A DNA stretch of 64,000 bases. Source: a virus. Positions within the stretch are counted from its first letter, which is position 1. Each line of letters begins with the position of its first letter. The stretch spans positions 1 through 64,000 of IMG/VR virus record IMGVR_UViG_3300025402_000006; one strand, written 5' to 3'. A model generated the notes under the pieces. It was not told the DNA's origin. It made no database searches and saw only the letters and a list, made by a program, of their open reading frames with translations. This document shows positions 43,097 to 54,258 of the stretch, one piece after another. The position numbers were made by a program, and so were the translations under genes.

Positions 43097-45879
43097 GTAT
43101 TGAAACTGGTCAATCCGGAACTTTCTTTTATACTCCTGATATTAGTGTTGTTGTTAATACTAGTTCAGGGCCTGTAGATATATCAGCAGATGTTGTTGAC
43201 TTTAATTTACAAAGACAAATTAATGCCGTAAGTACTTTTACTTGTACCCTTAATAACCCAGGGTTTAAATATAACTATGATGGTGGTTCTACACCTATAT
43301 CAACCATGGATCGTATTGTAGTGTTCTTAAAAAGAACTAGTTACGTACAAGTATTTACTGGTTTTGTAACATATGCACCCCTTGTAACTTTAATTCCTAC
43401 TCCAATCCAGATCCAAGCTACTTGTACGCTTAGAATATTGCAATCAACTTACTGGGATGACACGCTTATCCAATTTCAAAATCTTCTTCTTAACTATATG
43501 GACTCTGCTGCTCAAAGCAGCAACAGCACACTTAATGACGGTGGTATTGCGCAAGCAGTCGTCAATGTCCTTTATAACGTATGCAACTGGAATCCAAATA
43601 ATATCCACATCCAAGGTATTCCAAATAGCTTTATTAATTTTACAGCGCAAGTATATAGTAATTTGATTAGTTCAGCAAATGGACTAGACCAGAACTCTGT
43701 GCAAGAATTAAGTAAAATTATTAGTGCTGCTGGTGTTTCTAGTGGGCAAAATGCAGTAACAACTAATTCTGCAGGCGTTGAAACACTTACAAACAACCAA
43801 GCACCTGATGGTGGTATTGGTACTAAAATTTCTGTTAGCCAAGCAAAACCATTTATTACAACAGGAATTGGTGGGAATCCAGCTTATTTCCCAGGGCCTA
43901 ACTCAATGAACCCAGTTAATTCTTCATTGATTACTGAAGACATTTATTATTGTTCAGCCCCATTTTCTTATTTAAATCTACAAAACCAAACTGAAATTAA
44001 TAATGCCAAAACTTGGTTGGCACAAAACCACGTTACGGGTAAAAACGATGGAAGACTTTTACTATTAATCAATCAAAGATATAATAAAGTTGTTGCTGTA
44101 AGAACAACTAGTGTTCCACAAAAAACTACAGGAAAAAACAACCAAGCAATTGTTGATAAAAGTGTTGATTATTTTCAAGTACACCCTGGTGTAATAGCAT
44201 ATCTTACAAATAACGCAAACGATCCTAAATCGTATGACCCTAAAAATGCTACAAGCAGTATGTACTCAGAAGTTACTTACTTATGGGCAGATCAAACTGT
44301 AGTTAACGTTGGTCCACAGAATGGTCTTAATTCAAATCTTATTCAAACAAATGCTAGTGTTAATTCTCAAGATGTATTAAACAATACAGCAATCGTTAAT
44401 TCAGTTATTAGTAATATGAGAACTCAAGTTGGTCATACTAAATATGTTTATGGTGGCAGAACTCCAGGGGTTGGTTTTGATTGTTCTGGTCTGGTTCAAT
44501 GGGCATGGAATACAGAATTTAAAAAAAGAAACGTCAATGCTTCATTGAATGCTAATACAAATTCTCAATTTGGTTCTCTTGCGCCGAGTGACAAACAAAT
44601 GGTCAACGGTCCAGTTCCTTTAAACAACCAAATTTTAGGAACATATTTTGGTGTGAATGCGCAACCACAAGCTGGTGATGCTTTGTATTTTTATAATATG
44701 CCAAAAGCAGGTGGAGATAATACACCACCACCGAACCACGTGGCAACATTAAGCATTGACTTTGGTCAACCTGGACCAAATGGTGAAAAAGCTAACCCCG
44801 ATCAAGGTTGGTACATTGCAGCACAAACAAGCTCAGGGCCATTAAAAGATCAAATTGTTGAACAACCAATATATTGGAGCCAAATTGTTGGCGGTTATAA
44901 TAATAAAAAAGCTCAAAGCAATGGTTCTATTTATTTAGGAGCTAGACGACCTTTGTCATTGTTTGGTGGCGCTACTACAACTTTAAATTCAAATAGTTCA
45001 AACAATGGTAGTTATTATAATGCTAATGACCCATCACAAAGGTCTGCTTTAAACCTTACCAACGCTTTTAATACTCTTTTTCAAGCTCCACAATTTGACG
45101 TAAGAGCAAGTGTTATCCAAGGTTCACCAAGAGCGTTTTTACTTGATAACCCAGTAATGCAAGACATTACACAAATTATGGGTGCTGGTCTTCGTCTATA
45201 CCAAAGTGCGCCAAATGGTGACTTTGTTGCCTGGTTCCCTGATTACTATGGTATTTATGGCACTGATCCAGTTATGGATATTAGCCCAGTAGAAATTATG
45301 GATTTCCAAATTTATCATGATGACAACCAATTAGCTACTCACGTAGGTGTCATCGGTGATACTACCGGTATTGGTCAACAAGTTAGTTTCCAAGATTATA
45401 TTACAACAAATGGTATTGTTAGCATCCAAGATACAAGCACTATGGAAATTTTGTTTGGTACTTATTTGGTTCAAAACAATACTAATAACAATACTACAGG
45501 AAATACTCCAACATCTACTAACTTAAAAAATGTCCTTACATTTTTGAATAGATATGGTATGCGACCAATGGTCCAAGAGCAAAGTGTTATTCACAGTCAT
45601 GCTATTGAATATTTATATGCTTTACAACAATTTATGCTTCAATGGGTTAACCAATTTGTTAGCACTGTCCAACTTACATTTATGCCTGAACTTTATCCAG
45701 GTATGAGAATAAAGATAAACATGGATCAAAATAACGTTTATCATTTTTATGTAATGGGTGTTACTCACCAGGGTAGCCGTTCTGGTGGATTTACTACACA
45801 AGTACAATTAACTGCTCCTATGAAGGGTAATAAGATTCTTCACTATGGGCTTGATCTAGTGCCGAATGTAATATCATGA
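43093..45879 (+). CDS. Baseplate hub with NlpC/P60 tail-lysin domain
   Basis: This 928-residue fusion has hub-like beta domains at the N-terminus (about 1-200) and C-terminus (about 680-928). Inserted between them is a cell-wall peptidase at about 435-640. The peptidase shows GFDCSGLVQWAWN with nucleophile Cys464, and NHVATL with His549 after a PQAGDALYFYN turn. It would open peptidoglycan locally during DNA injection. The start overlaps the previous stop and the stop overlaps the next start (ATGA). The peptidase assignment is strong; the hub assignment follows from order and size. Confidence 0.82.
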   Translation: MSIETGQSGTFFYTPDISVVVNTSSGPVDISADVVDFNLQRQINAVSTFTCTLNNPGFKYNYDGGSTPISTMDRIVVFLKRTSYVQVFTGFVTYAPLVTLIPTPIQIQATCTLRILQSTYWDDTLIQFQNLLLNYMDSAAQSSNSTLNDGGIAQAVVNVLYNVCNWNPNNIHIQGIPNSFINFTAQVYSNLISSANGLDQNSVQELSKIISAAGVSSGQNAVTTNSAGVETLTNNQAPDGGIGTKISVSQAKPFITTGIGGNPAYFPGPNSMNPVNSSLITEDIYYCSAPFSYLNLQNQTEINNAKTWLAQNHVTGKNDGRLLLLINQRYNKVVAVRTTSVPQKTTGKNNQAIVDKSVDYFQVHPGVIAYLTNNANDPKSYDPKNATSSMYSEVTYLWADQTVVNVGPQNGLNSNLIQTNASVNSQDVLNNTAIVNSVISNMRTQVGHTKYVYGGRTPGVGFDCSGLVQWAWNTEFKKRNVNASLNANTNSQFGSLAPSDKQMVNGPVPLNNQILGTYFGVNAQPQAGDALYFYNMPKAGGDNTPPPNHVATLSIDFGQPGPNGEKANPDQGWYIAAQTSSGPLKDQIVEQPIYWSQIVGGYNNKKAQSNGSIYLGARRPLSLFGGATTTLNSNSSNNGSYYNANDPSQRSALNLTNAFNTLFQAPQFDVRASVIQGSPRAFLLDNPVMQDITQIMGAGLRLYQSAPNGDFVAWFPDYYGIYGTDPVMDISPVEIMDFQIYHDDNQLATHVGVIGDTTGIGQQVSFQDYITTNGIVSIQDTSTMEILFGTYLVQNNTNNNTTGNTPTSTNLKNVLTFLNRYGMRPMVQEQSVIHSHAIEYLYALQQFMLQWVNQFVSTVQLTFMPELYPGMRIKINMDQNNVYHFYVMGVTHQGSRSGGFTTQVQLTAPMKGNKILHYGLDLVPNVIS

Positions 45880-47144
45880 GTGTTACAGGAAATCCATATG
45901 ATAAAAAAATGGGCGTTATTAAAGTACGCCTTACATCACTTCCACAACTTCATCCTTTTAGCCTAGCAAACAATGCTGCACAAAATTATTATTGTCTAGC
46001 TTTAGACACAAAAGGTTTTCAAGTTGAAATCGATCTCCAAGCTATGCCACCAGGAGTTACACTTGCTCAATTACAACCTAACCAAGTTTGGTGGGTAGAA
46101 AAAAGAACAACATTATATAGGTTATATCTATACGGTGGCATATTTGATAGCACAAAAAATCAAGTAGTTAGTACAACACCTCTACCGAGCAGTGCAGCAA
46201 CAGGAGGAGTACCTGCAGGAACGCTTCTTGATTTTGCTGGCCCTGTTGCACCATCTGGGTATCTTCTATGTGATGGATCTAGTTATTCTACAACTACATA
46301 TAGTGGTCTATTCAATGCCATTAGTTATACATGGGGTGGAACTGGATCTAGTTTTAACGTACCTGATCTTAGAGGTCGTACAACGATTGGTGCAGGCAGT
46401 GGTACAGGGCTTACCCTTAGAGCTTTAGCTACTTATAGCGGTGAAGAAACTCACGTATTGGTATCTGGAGAAACTCCTTTAGTAGCTCACTCCCATGGAT
46501 TCTCAGTGCCTGCACAAACAGGCCTTACAACTAGTACAGGAACTAGCAATACTGTCAGTTTGAATACAGCCGGTGGATCTACTGGTTCAGGATCTACAGG
46601 AACTGGTACTACCAATTCAACTACTACTGTGGCAGGTAGTGCTAGTATTAGTTCTGGTACTACAGGAACCGGTACTGCTAATATTAGTGCTAGTACAAGT
46701 GTAAGTATAACAGATCCTGGTCACACACATAGTGCTGGATCTTATGCTTTTATGGTATACAACACTACTGGTGGTGGAAACCTTTATGGTACCGGAACCC
46801 CTAGTAACCACTTTGGTACTGCTAACCCAACTCAATCTGCAACAACAGGTATTACTTCTAGTGCTACTACTTCTGGTAGTGACTCTGGTCACACTCACAG
46901 TCTATCTGGTGTTAGTGTTAGCATCCCTTCACTCACCGTTAATGGTGCTACTATACCTGCACTTTCGATTCCATCTCTTTCTATTGCTTCTCAAGCAGTT
47001 ACCGGTAGCGTATCTATTCCTGGTCTTGCTTTTACAGTGCCTGCCCAAACGGGGCTTACAACCAGCGGAAACACCGCTACAACAGCTTCTGGCCACAATA
47101 ATATGCAGCCATATGCCGTAGTTACCAAGATCATCAAGTATTGA
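45876..47144 (+). CDS. Baseplate protein with phage tail-collar domain
   Basis: Residues 1-95 form a small beta domain with a VWWVEKRTTLYRLYLYG pattern, possibly an OB fold as in tail spikes. Residues of about 113-200 match the tail-collar domain: PAGTLLDFAGPVAPSGYLLCDGSS, then SYTWGGTGSSFNVPDLRGR. A Ser/Thr/Gly-rich repeat region and a terminal HNNMQPYAVVTKIIKY follow, the usual end of collar fibres. A short tail fibre or spike-tip role is likely. It overlaps the hub gene by 4 nt. Confidence 0.8.
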   Translation: MSVTGNPYDKKMGVIKVRLTSLPQLHPFSLANNAAQNYYCLALDTKGFQVEIDLQAMPPGVTLAQLQPNQVWWVEKRTTLYRLYLYGGIFDSTKNQVVSTTPLPSSAATGGVPAGTLLDFAGPVAPSGYLLCDGSSYSTTTYSGLFNAISYTWGGTGSSFNVPDLRGRTTIGAGSGTGLTLRALATYSGEETHVLVSGETPLVAHSHGFSVPAQTGLTTSTGTSNTVSLNTAGGSTGSGSTGTGTTNSTTTVAGSASISSGTTGTGTANISASTSVSITDPGHTHSAGSYAFMVYNTTGGGNLYGTGTPSNHFGTANPTQSATTGITSSATTSGSDSGHTHSLSGVSVSIPSLTVNGATIPALSIPSLSIASQAVTGSVSIPGLAFTVPAQTGLTTSGNTATTASGHNNMQPYAVVTKIIKY

Positions 47145-47176
47145 TGTATAAAAAGCCCTATTTTGCCTAAGATACT

Positions 47177-47629
47177 ATGAAGACTATAACAGTTAGCAAC
47201 GGTGATATTAAACTTAGTACAGGAAAAATACAGTTTTCCACAGGTAATGCTAAGTTAGTACAAGACATATCTTTATGGCTAAAAGAACCCATTGGCACTG
47301 GATTCACCACGCCTAACTTTGGTAGCCTATTGCCACAATTGGTTGGTGGGACACAATCTGCATCAACCATTAGTACAGTAACAAACGAAATCATTCGCGT
47401 ATTACAACTATACCAGGGTCAACAAGCATTATATCTACAACAAGCACAAAATACAGCACAGCTTGCCAACTGGAATAAAAGTGAAATTATACAAAACATT
47501 GTATCGGTAAATGTATCGATACAGAATACAACAATATTTGCCGCTATTGCTTTAAACACTTTGAATAACAATACGGTAAATCTTAATCTGACGATCAATA
47601 GCAACGGAGTGAATATAACTAATGGCTGA
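47177..47629 (+). CDS. Baseplate wedge protein, gp25/GPW-like
   Basis: This 150-residue protein contains QDISLWLKEPIGTGFTTPNFGS followed by a helix with TNEIIRVLQLYQ, the core pattern of the T4 gp25 / P2 gpW family. Those proteins link baseplate wedges to the sheath. The C-terminal part ends in strand-like Asn/Thr-rich residues. It overlaps the J-like gene by 8 nt, the usual gp25-J order. Confidence 0.75.
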   Translation: MKTITVSNGDIKLSTGKIQFSTGNAKLVQDISLWLKEPIGTGFTTPNFGSLLPQLVGGTQSASTISTVTNEIIRVLQLYQGQQALYLQQAQNTAQLANWNKSEIIQNIVSVNVSIQNTTIFAAIALNTLNNNTVNLNLTINSNGVNITNG

Positions 47630-50090
47630 TACCTCAGGAGTTCTCGCTAGGCTACAAGCCGCCCTTTCAGTATACGACCCCACCTGGGACGTCAGCGTTG
47701 GTACAGCCACGTATAAAATCCTAGAATCTGTTGCAAAAGAAATTGCTCTTGCTAACAATAACTCTGTTCTTCAAACATATAGTTATGATGTTAACACAAA
47801 GAATGGTATTGAATTAGATACATTTTGTAACTTGTTTGGTGTTTATCGCCAATTTGGTAAAAGAGCTTCTGGGCTTGCAACTTTTTCTGTTAATACTCCA
47901 TCAACTAACATTATTGATATCCCACTAGGTACACAAATTGCTGTACCAATTGGCACTAATTATACGTCTGCAATTTACTACGCAACTTCTGCACCAGCAA
48001 TTATTGGCGTTGGTAGCACATCCGTTGACGTTCCAATCATTGCAACACTACCTGGAGCTTATGGCAATGTACCAACTGGTGCAATTACTACAAAAGTTAG
48101 TTCACTTGTTGGTATTACATCAGTAGTTAACAATAGTGCAATAACTGGTGGTCTTGACCCAGAAAGTGATGCTTCTTTACGAGCTAGATGGCAAAGCACA
48201 GCTTTTAACAACAACATTGGTACACAAGGTAAGTATATTCTTACTGCTCTTCAAGATCCAAACGTAACTCTTGCTAACACAGTTAGTCAACAGACTTTCT
48301 ATAGCGAACAACTACAAATTAATTCATCAATCAGTGGAACAGGTAATGCATTTACCATGCTGCTTGTAGCTTATTCTGGTATGACTAGCGTAATTAGTGG
48401 TACTACTTTTAGTGGGACCACAGTCGTTGCAAGCAGTGGATTTACCGGTTCAGTTACTGGTAGTGCGTTAGCTTCTGGAATAACTGCAATGATCAGTGGT
48501 GTTGCACCAAACTATCAAATTGTTGCATCACCTAACTCAAATACTAATACAGTCAATGGAACAGGTGTTTTAATTAATTATAGCGCAGGTTTACCATATC
48601 GTATAATGATTGGTAGCGGTACTTCTATCCCAGGTGCAAGCGTTACTACCAGTGGCGTTACCACTGTAAGTGGTGTTAGTTACTATAGTTATATTCAAAG
48701 TGCAAACCCTGACATTGGTACTAGCGGTACATTGTCATATAATGGTACTTTTGGTGGATATGTCTACCCGCAGGGTAATGAATTAATTGGTTCAAACCTT
48801 AATACGCCTTCACAAATAGTATACGCAAACAACACTGATTATTACTATCCTACAAACCCAACTGCCCCTCTAGTAGTAACTATTGCAAACAATGCCAACC
48901 AAACTGCACTATTTGCTGGCAACCAAATACAATTAATTTCAGAATATTGCCCAGCATCAAGTAGGTCTATAACACTTGCTAGTGGTAATTTTATTGATAT
49001 CTTTATTAATGGTACGTCAGCTTCTTCAGCAACTGAACAAGTTGTTTTTAATCCATCATTTACTTTAAGTTCAGGCAACGCGATTGCTAGTCTAAACACT
49101 GTTAACTACACATTGGCTAGTGGTGCTGTAGCAACTACAAACTCAACAATTGCTAATGATATTTATATCCCATTAAACCAACAACCTGTTATCAACTTTC
49201 CATCTCAGTTGTCTACATCAACTAGTGGAATAGCAGACAGTATTTATCTTTACAATGTTGGCACAAGTAGTGGTACTACTTACCCAATTGCTTTAAATAA
49301 ATATCCATGGGTAACGTTTACAGGTACGGTTGTATCAGGAGCAACTACGAATGGAACAACATTTATTCCAGTAACAAATGCCAATGGTCTATCACAGTTA
49401 TACCCAGGTTTAGCACTCGCTAATAGTGCAATTGCATCAGGATCTGGTTACTATATTACACAAGTAACATCCAGTGGTGTTTATGTAAATCAAAATATTA
49501 CTGCACCATCAGGTACTGCAACTACAGCAGCAATTAGCGGTAAAACTTTAGTTTACCCAATTTATGACACAACAGACAATAAAAATAGTGTACTACAAAC
49601 AACTGGCCTTGCATTTGATGTAACAACGCCACCAAGTGGTTGGCCTGCATTGCCAACACTTATGTCATGGTTGAAATACAACCATAATTATAATAGCGAT
49701 GTAGTTTCTGTAGAAACGTTGGTACAACAAAGTAGACCATTAGGAACAAACACTCTTGTTCACCAAGCAAACTATATCAACCTGGTTCTTAACCTTAGAA
49801 TTGTGTTCTCATCTGGGTTTACTCCAACTTCAGTTGAAACAAATATTGCTAATAACCTTGCTACTTATTTTAGTAGTTTTTATTATCTTGGAAGTATTTC
49901 TTTCTCGACTCTTGCAGCTCAAATCCTATCAGTGCCAGGGGTATCAAACGTTAAAGTAACAAGTATTAATACTGTTGCTTTAGATGGAACAATACTCACT
50001 ACACAATCTAGTGATTTTAACCTTGCAAGTAACCAATTACCATTGCTTAACGCAATTAACTTTACAGTTAAGGGAAATAGTAATTTCTAA
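47622..50090 (+). CDS. Baseplate wedge protein, gpJ/gp6-like
   Basis: This 822-residue protein begins with a typical gpJ-type start (about residues 1-60, including VSVGTATYKILESVAKEIALAN). It contains GGLDPESDASLRARW near residue 180, a hallmark of this family. The middle of about 230-650 is a large Gly/Ser/Thr-rich beta insertion not found in short versions. The C-terminal part (about 700-800) resumes the conserved fold with SFSTLAAQILSVPGVSNVKV. It is likely to form the baseplate ring. Confidence 0.82.
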   Translation: MADTSGVLARLQAALSVYDPTWDVSVGTATYKILESVAKEIALANNNSVLQTYSYDVNTKNGIELDTFCNLFGVYRQFGKRASGLATFSVNTPSTNIIDIPLGTQIAVPIGTNYTSAIYYATSAPAIIGVGSTSVDVPIIATLPGAYGNVPTGAITTKVSSLVGITSVVNNSAITGGLDPESDASLRARWQSTAFNNNIGTQGKYILTALQDPNVTLANTVSQQTFYSEQLQINSSISGTGNAFTMLLVAYSGMTSVISGTTFSGTTVVASSGFTGSVTGSALASGITAMISGVAPNYQIVASPNSNTNTVNGTGVLINYSAGLPYRIMIGSGTSIPGASVTTSGVTTVSGVSYYSYIQSANPDIGTSGTLSYNGTFGGYVYPQGNELIGSNLNTPSQIVYANNTDYYYPTNPTAPLVVTIANNANQTALFAGNQIQLISEYCPASSRSITLASGNFIDIFINGTSASSATEQVVFNPSFTLSSGNAIASLNTVNYTLASGAVATTNSTIANDIYIPLNQQPVINFPSQLSTSTSGIADSIYLYNVGTSSGTTYPIALNKYPWVTFTGTVVSGATTNGTTFIPVTNANGLSQLYPGLALANSAIASGSGYYITQVTSSGVYVNQNITAPSGTATTAAISGKTLVYPIYDTTDNKNSVLQTTGLAFDVTTPPSGWPALPTLMSWLKYNHNYNSDVVSVETLVQQSRPLGTNTLVHQANYINLVLNLRIVFSSGFTPTSVETNIANNLATYFSSFYYLGSISFSTLAAQILSVPGVSNVKVTSINTVALDGTILTTQSSDFNLASNQLPLLNAINFTVKGNSNF

Positions 50091-51046
50091 TGGCTGGTAA
50101 TCTTTTCCCCACTGCTTTGCACTCTACCTTTATACAAAAGGTAAGTAATTTTCCAGATGATATTTATGATTTTAATAGTGGTGATGACCTCACCACGTTA
50201 ATGAATATTTTGCTTGGCAACAGTGGTACTGGACAACTTAACAACCTACAGCTTGCTGCAAGGCTTGGTCAGCAAAATATAGAATTTAATAATTTAGATA
50301 CAATACTTGGATTAATTCTTAATGTAAAAAGAACTGCTCCTGAAATCTATAGTTTTGCTACAAATCCTTTTATTGATCAATTGACTGATGCTCAATGGCA
50401 AGAAATCAGTACAAAAGATGCAAGTTATCGTGAAAGACTTATGGGAGCTGCAGAAGCTTTTCAAATAGGTTCAACGCTGTGGGGCGTTCTCACTATGTGT
50501 GAAGCATTAACACAAACAAAGTTTTATGTTGTAGAAAGTTGGAGAACCCCCGGTTATGGAAGATCGGGCGTTAACCCAGCCCAAGAAATAGTTCTTATTC
50601 CTTTAATGGATTCTACTAACAATAGTGGTTTCTTTACTTGGGATCAAAGCAAAGTTAATACAATTTTGAATACTATAAAGTATTTTACATTTAATAATTT
50701 TGTAATTAGCTTTGGTTCGCCTATTAATACACTTACTCAAATTTCTGGAAACTACGTAGCAACTAACGGTGGTTATTCAGAATACTTTCATTTGCAAACA
50801 TCTGTGAATGCAAACGGTTTGAACTCACCTGGAAATATACAACCAGGTGCTAACACAAGATATTGGGTAAAGAATAATACAAGCAGCGTAGCTCCACATT
50901 TTGCTCACTTGCAAACACAAGAAATAATTATTGACTTAACAGGGAATATTAATTTTGTTAGCAGTACTGATCCAACTGGTTTCCCAGAAAACAGCGTTGC
51001 TCTTCCTTCTATCCAAGTTACATCAACAGTCTATGGTGCACAATAA
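50090..51046 (+). CDS. Baseplate protein candidate after gpJ
   Basis: A 318-residue protein immediately following the J-like gene (TAATG). The N-terminal half is helical with ASYRERLMGAAEAFQIGSTLWG, and the rest is beta-rich. Its position corresponds to gpI or gp7-type wedge proteins, but I see no decisive motif. Confidence 0.5.
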   Translation: MAGNLFPTALHSTFIQKVSNFPDDIYDFNSGDDLTTLMNILLGNSGTGQLNNLQLAARLGQQNIEFNNLDTILGLILNVKRTAPEIYSFATNPFIDQLTDAQWQEISTKDASYRERLMGAAEAFQIGSTLWGVLTMCEALTQTKFYVVESWRTPGYGRSGVNPAQEIVLIPLMDSTNNSGFFTWDQSKVNTILNTIKYFTFNNFVISFGSPINTLTQISGNYVATNGGYSEYFHLQTSVNANGLNSPGNIQPGANTRYWVKNNTSSVAPHFAHLQTQEIIIDLTGNINFVSSTDPTGFPENSVALPSIQVTSTVYGAQ

Positions 51047-54000
51047 TGCCAATTTTACCAAACAATACAGACCCCTCAAAAGAATACGTAACGCAATCGG
51101 TTAATCCGCCTTTAACTATTGACGGTGTTGTCTATAATAAAATTTATTCACACACTGGTGTAATTGATACTTTATCAAATATTCAAAGCACTGGATATTC
51201 AGATCCCAATGTAAACATTTTTAATCAATCAAATAGTATTATTAGTTTTGATCCACAACTACAAAAATCATGGATCTCAAGTACTGATTTTGGTGGACCT
51301 ACAAGTAAACCTGTAGTAATTACTTACGATATTGTAAATACTACTTATTACAACAATATTGTTTTTGATGTGCTTAACGTACCTTGTTTTGTTGAGATAC
51401 TAGACGAGAATGATAATCCATTGCCCGGTTCCTCAACATTCTCAATTGCCGGTGGTGGAGACATTTACACAACTACTAATTGGTTGCGTTTAGAATACAA
51501 TGCACCAACTAACCCAACACCAGCTACAGTATCAGGTACAAATGGAACAAGTAATTTTACTTATCCATTAACTGGTGTAAGCGAAATATCTATTCGCATT
51601 ACAAGGAATAAAACTGTTCAATCTAACTCGGGTAATGGAAATACTTTAACAAATATTGCTTATTCAGTAGGTGTACAAAACTTTAGTATCAAATTAATTG
51701 TTAAAAATAATTCTGATATTCCTGCCGCGGTTGTTAGTGGTTCTAATTCTATTATTACACAAAATCGTTTTAATTTTGTAGAAACATATTCTTATTCAGT
51801 TAATAGTGTTTCTAATATGTTTGTTAATGATTCAACATATTGGAAATGTGCTCCACAACCTGTAAAAGACTCAATCGTATATTTTTATATGAAAGTTAGC
51901 GATCCAACGCCAAAAACAATTAATAGACTATACATTGATCCATTGTACAGTGGTTGCAAATTTAATGTCTATTACACTATTCAATCAACAATTAGTGGTA
52001 CAGTAGATCCAAGCACTTTCTCTTGGACGCCTATTCAAAGAGATTTTTCTTTAAGAAAAGGTTTATACGATTTACCAACCGTAAGCTGCACGTATTTAAA
52101 AATTGAATTTATAAAACTTATACCAGAAGTATATGACCTGCCATTGGATTCAATTAATAAAACTATTAATGTTTTTCCTTATGATGTTGAAAATTACTTC
52201 TCTCAACTAGAAGCAAATATTATTGACGGTAATGCAGTAAAATATGCAATTACTAACCCAGGTGCTATTGGTGTTTCAACTATCTTAAACCAACAGATTA
52301 GTAACTCAACTATCCTGGGTAATGCAACTGCAAATATTGGTAATAATTCTACTTTTCCAAGTCTTGCAAATCTTAACTCAACACAGATTAATAATCCTAC
52401 TACACAATCTATAAATACAAGTTCATATATCATTGACCCAAGTATTAGTTACAAACTATTAGATTCTAATGGTAATTATAACTATAGTTCATATAATGAA
52501 TTCCTTCAAAGAAGATTTCCAGACAATCGTGTCCATGTTTATAATCAAGTAAACATTAATCAAACTTGGCACCAAGCCTACTTTACTGGTATTAGATACA
52601 TTACTTCATTTTTTGAAAATAATTTTGATGATCTACGTGGAACACCACAAAATTTTATTTCAAGCAATGGATCAAACACAGGATTCTCTAGCCAAGGTGT
52701 TGATTACATTAACCTTAATGTTGACGAAATTGCAGTAACACCATGGTTCTCTACCATTGATAGTTTTAACGCATTTAATATTGGTGGTTTAACTACTGAC
52801 TGGCAAAGTTTTTTAACTCAAGGCAATACAATTAGCAATGATAATACATTGATGAATAACATTAATGCTGCAACTTTAAGCACCATGCTCATTAATGCTA
52901 GCGGTACAAAAATAGGTACGCTTGGTACAAGTACTATTTATGCAGTATCTGGTCAACCTAATACTCAATATGGTATCCAATCAGCAGCGTATTCTTTTGG
53001 CAATAATATTCTTAATTACTACAACGCTAATTTCCTACCATACTCTGGATCAATTTTAAATTGGTCAGGTCTTGGTGGTACTACAATAACTGGTACATCT
53101 GTAAATTATTATAATCCATCAACGGGTCTTAGTGGCACTGCTAGCGGACTAAGTGTTAGCGGTGGGAACTATACAGCAGCATTTAACTTTACTATACCAA
53201 ACGTCAATGCAAGTGGTATCCAAACTTGGCAATTGCAATTTGGTGCACCATCGTTTGGTGTAGTTGGTTATGCAAGCTATACACAAGCCGGTGGGTTTAA
53301 TTACTACTTTTTAACCAATGTCCAAGCTTCTGGTTCTACTAATATTAGTCTAAAAACTAGATTTATTAATCCAACAACTAATAATGTAATCTCTGGAACT
53401 ACTGTGAGTGGTAGTACAGTTGCTGTAACTTCTGGATTTAATATAGCTACTGTTACTGGAACTAATTATAGCACTTCAATACCATCAAATACAATTCAAT
53501 TAGTGATTAGTGGTAGCGCAAGCGTACCATATTCACTATATCAATTAGGTGTTTTCACTCAACCAACTAATAAATGGATTGGGCCATCCGACCATAGCAA
53601 TATGAGAGTTAGTGGAACAGTACGTGTACTATTGCCAAAAAATAATGCAGGAACTTATAGAGCAAGTCTTATTGGCACTGATGTATTAGGTAACTTATCT
53701 GAACTAGCTTATAAAATTTATACACCAGGAACTATGCCAATAAATACTTGGTTCGATGTAGAACTAGAAGGATTTACCGGTAGCAATTACGTATCATTCG
53801 TAATGGTTATAAGGCAGATTGTACCAACAATTAACGAAATTTTTTATGTAAGTATGCTTGCACCATTCTATCACCCAGTGCGTTATGAATTTACTAATAC
53901 ACAAAACAACAATATTACTGGAAAAACAGGTTGGTATCCAATCACTCTTGGTGTAAATGATGCAAATAGTTTTATAAGTACTGCATCTGGATTACCAGCC

Positions 54001-54258
54001 AGTGGAATACAAATACGTATGACAGCTCTAGACCCTAATGTTTATGTAACTGGAGTAAGTATTATTCCACAATATAAACAAAACTCATATTACTCTAATC
54101 TTGATATAAATTACATTGGAGTGAGTAAAACCAATGAAATTAGTTCACGACGTAGTATTAGTAGTAAACCTTATTTTCAGTTGAATTCTGAATATCATCC
54201 AGCTATTTTTAATATAAATAGGATCTCAAGCAATGTAAATCTTTACAACGTAGATTGA
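51046..54258 (+). CDS. Large baseplate-attached fibre or adhesin candidate
   Basis: A 1070-residue protein starting in the stop of the previous gene. It is composed mainly of beta-rich segments with frequent aromatic strands. At least two carbohydrate-binding-module-like sandwiches are plausible (for example around 690-850 and 850-960). The C-terminus returns to an ordered segment with KTNEISSRRSISSKPYF. It is the last gene of the tail operon. A role as wedge extension or host-binding fibre is inferred from position and composition. Confidence 0.55.
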   Translation: MPILPNNTDPSKEYVTQSVNPPLTIDGVVYNKIYSHTGVIDTLSNIQSTGYSDPNVNIFNQSNSIISFDPQLQKSWISSTDFGGPTSKPVVITYDIVNTTYYNNIVFDVLNVPCFVEILDENDNPLPGSSTFSIAGGGDIYTTTNWLRLEYNAPTNPTPATVSGTNGTSNFTYPLTGVSEISIRITRNKTVQSNSGNGNTLTNIAYSVGVQNFSIKLIVKNNSDIPAAVVSGSNSIITQNRFNFVETYSYSVNSVSNMFVNDSTYWKCAPQPVKDSIVYFYMKVSDPTPKTINRLYIDPLYSGCKFNVYYTIQSTISGTVDPSTFSWTPIQRDFSLRKGLYDLPTVSCTYLKIEFIKLIPEVYDLPLDSINKTINVFPYDVENYFSQLEANIIDGNAVKYAITNPGAIGVSTILNQQISNSTILGNATANIGNNSTFPSLANLNSTQINNPTTQSINTSSYIIDPSISYKLLDSNGNYNYSSYNEFLQRRFPDNRVHVYNQVNINQTWHQAYFTGIRYITSFFENNFDDLRGTPQNFISSNGSNTGFSSQGVDYINLNVDEIAVTPWFSTIDSFNAFNIGGLTTDWQSFLTQGNTISNDNTLMNNINAATLSTMLINASGTKIGTLGTSTIYAVSGQPNTQYGIQSAAYSFGNNILNYYNANFLPYSGSILNWSGLGGTTITGTSVNYYNPSTGLSGTASGLSVSGGNYTAAFNFTIPNVNASGIQTWQLQFGAPSFGVVGYASYTQAGGFNYYFLTNVQASGSTNISLKTRFINPTTNNVISGTTVSGSTVAVTSGFNIATVTGTNYSTSIPSNTIQLVISGSASVPYSLYQLGVFTQPTNKWIGPSDHSNMRVSGTVRVLLPKNNAGTYRASLIGTDVLGNLSELAYKIYTPGTMPINTWFDVELEGFTGSNYVSFVMVIRQIVPTINEIFYVSMLAPFYHPVRYEFTNTQNNNITGKTGWYPITLGVNDANSFISTASGLPASGIQIRMTALDPNVYVTGVSIIPQYKQNSYYSNLDINYIGVSKTNEISSRRSISSKPYFQLNSEYHPAIFNINRISSNVNLYNVD

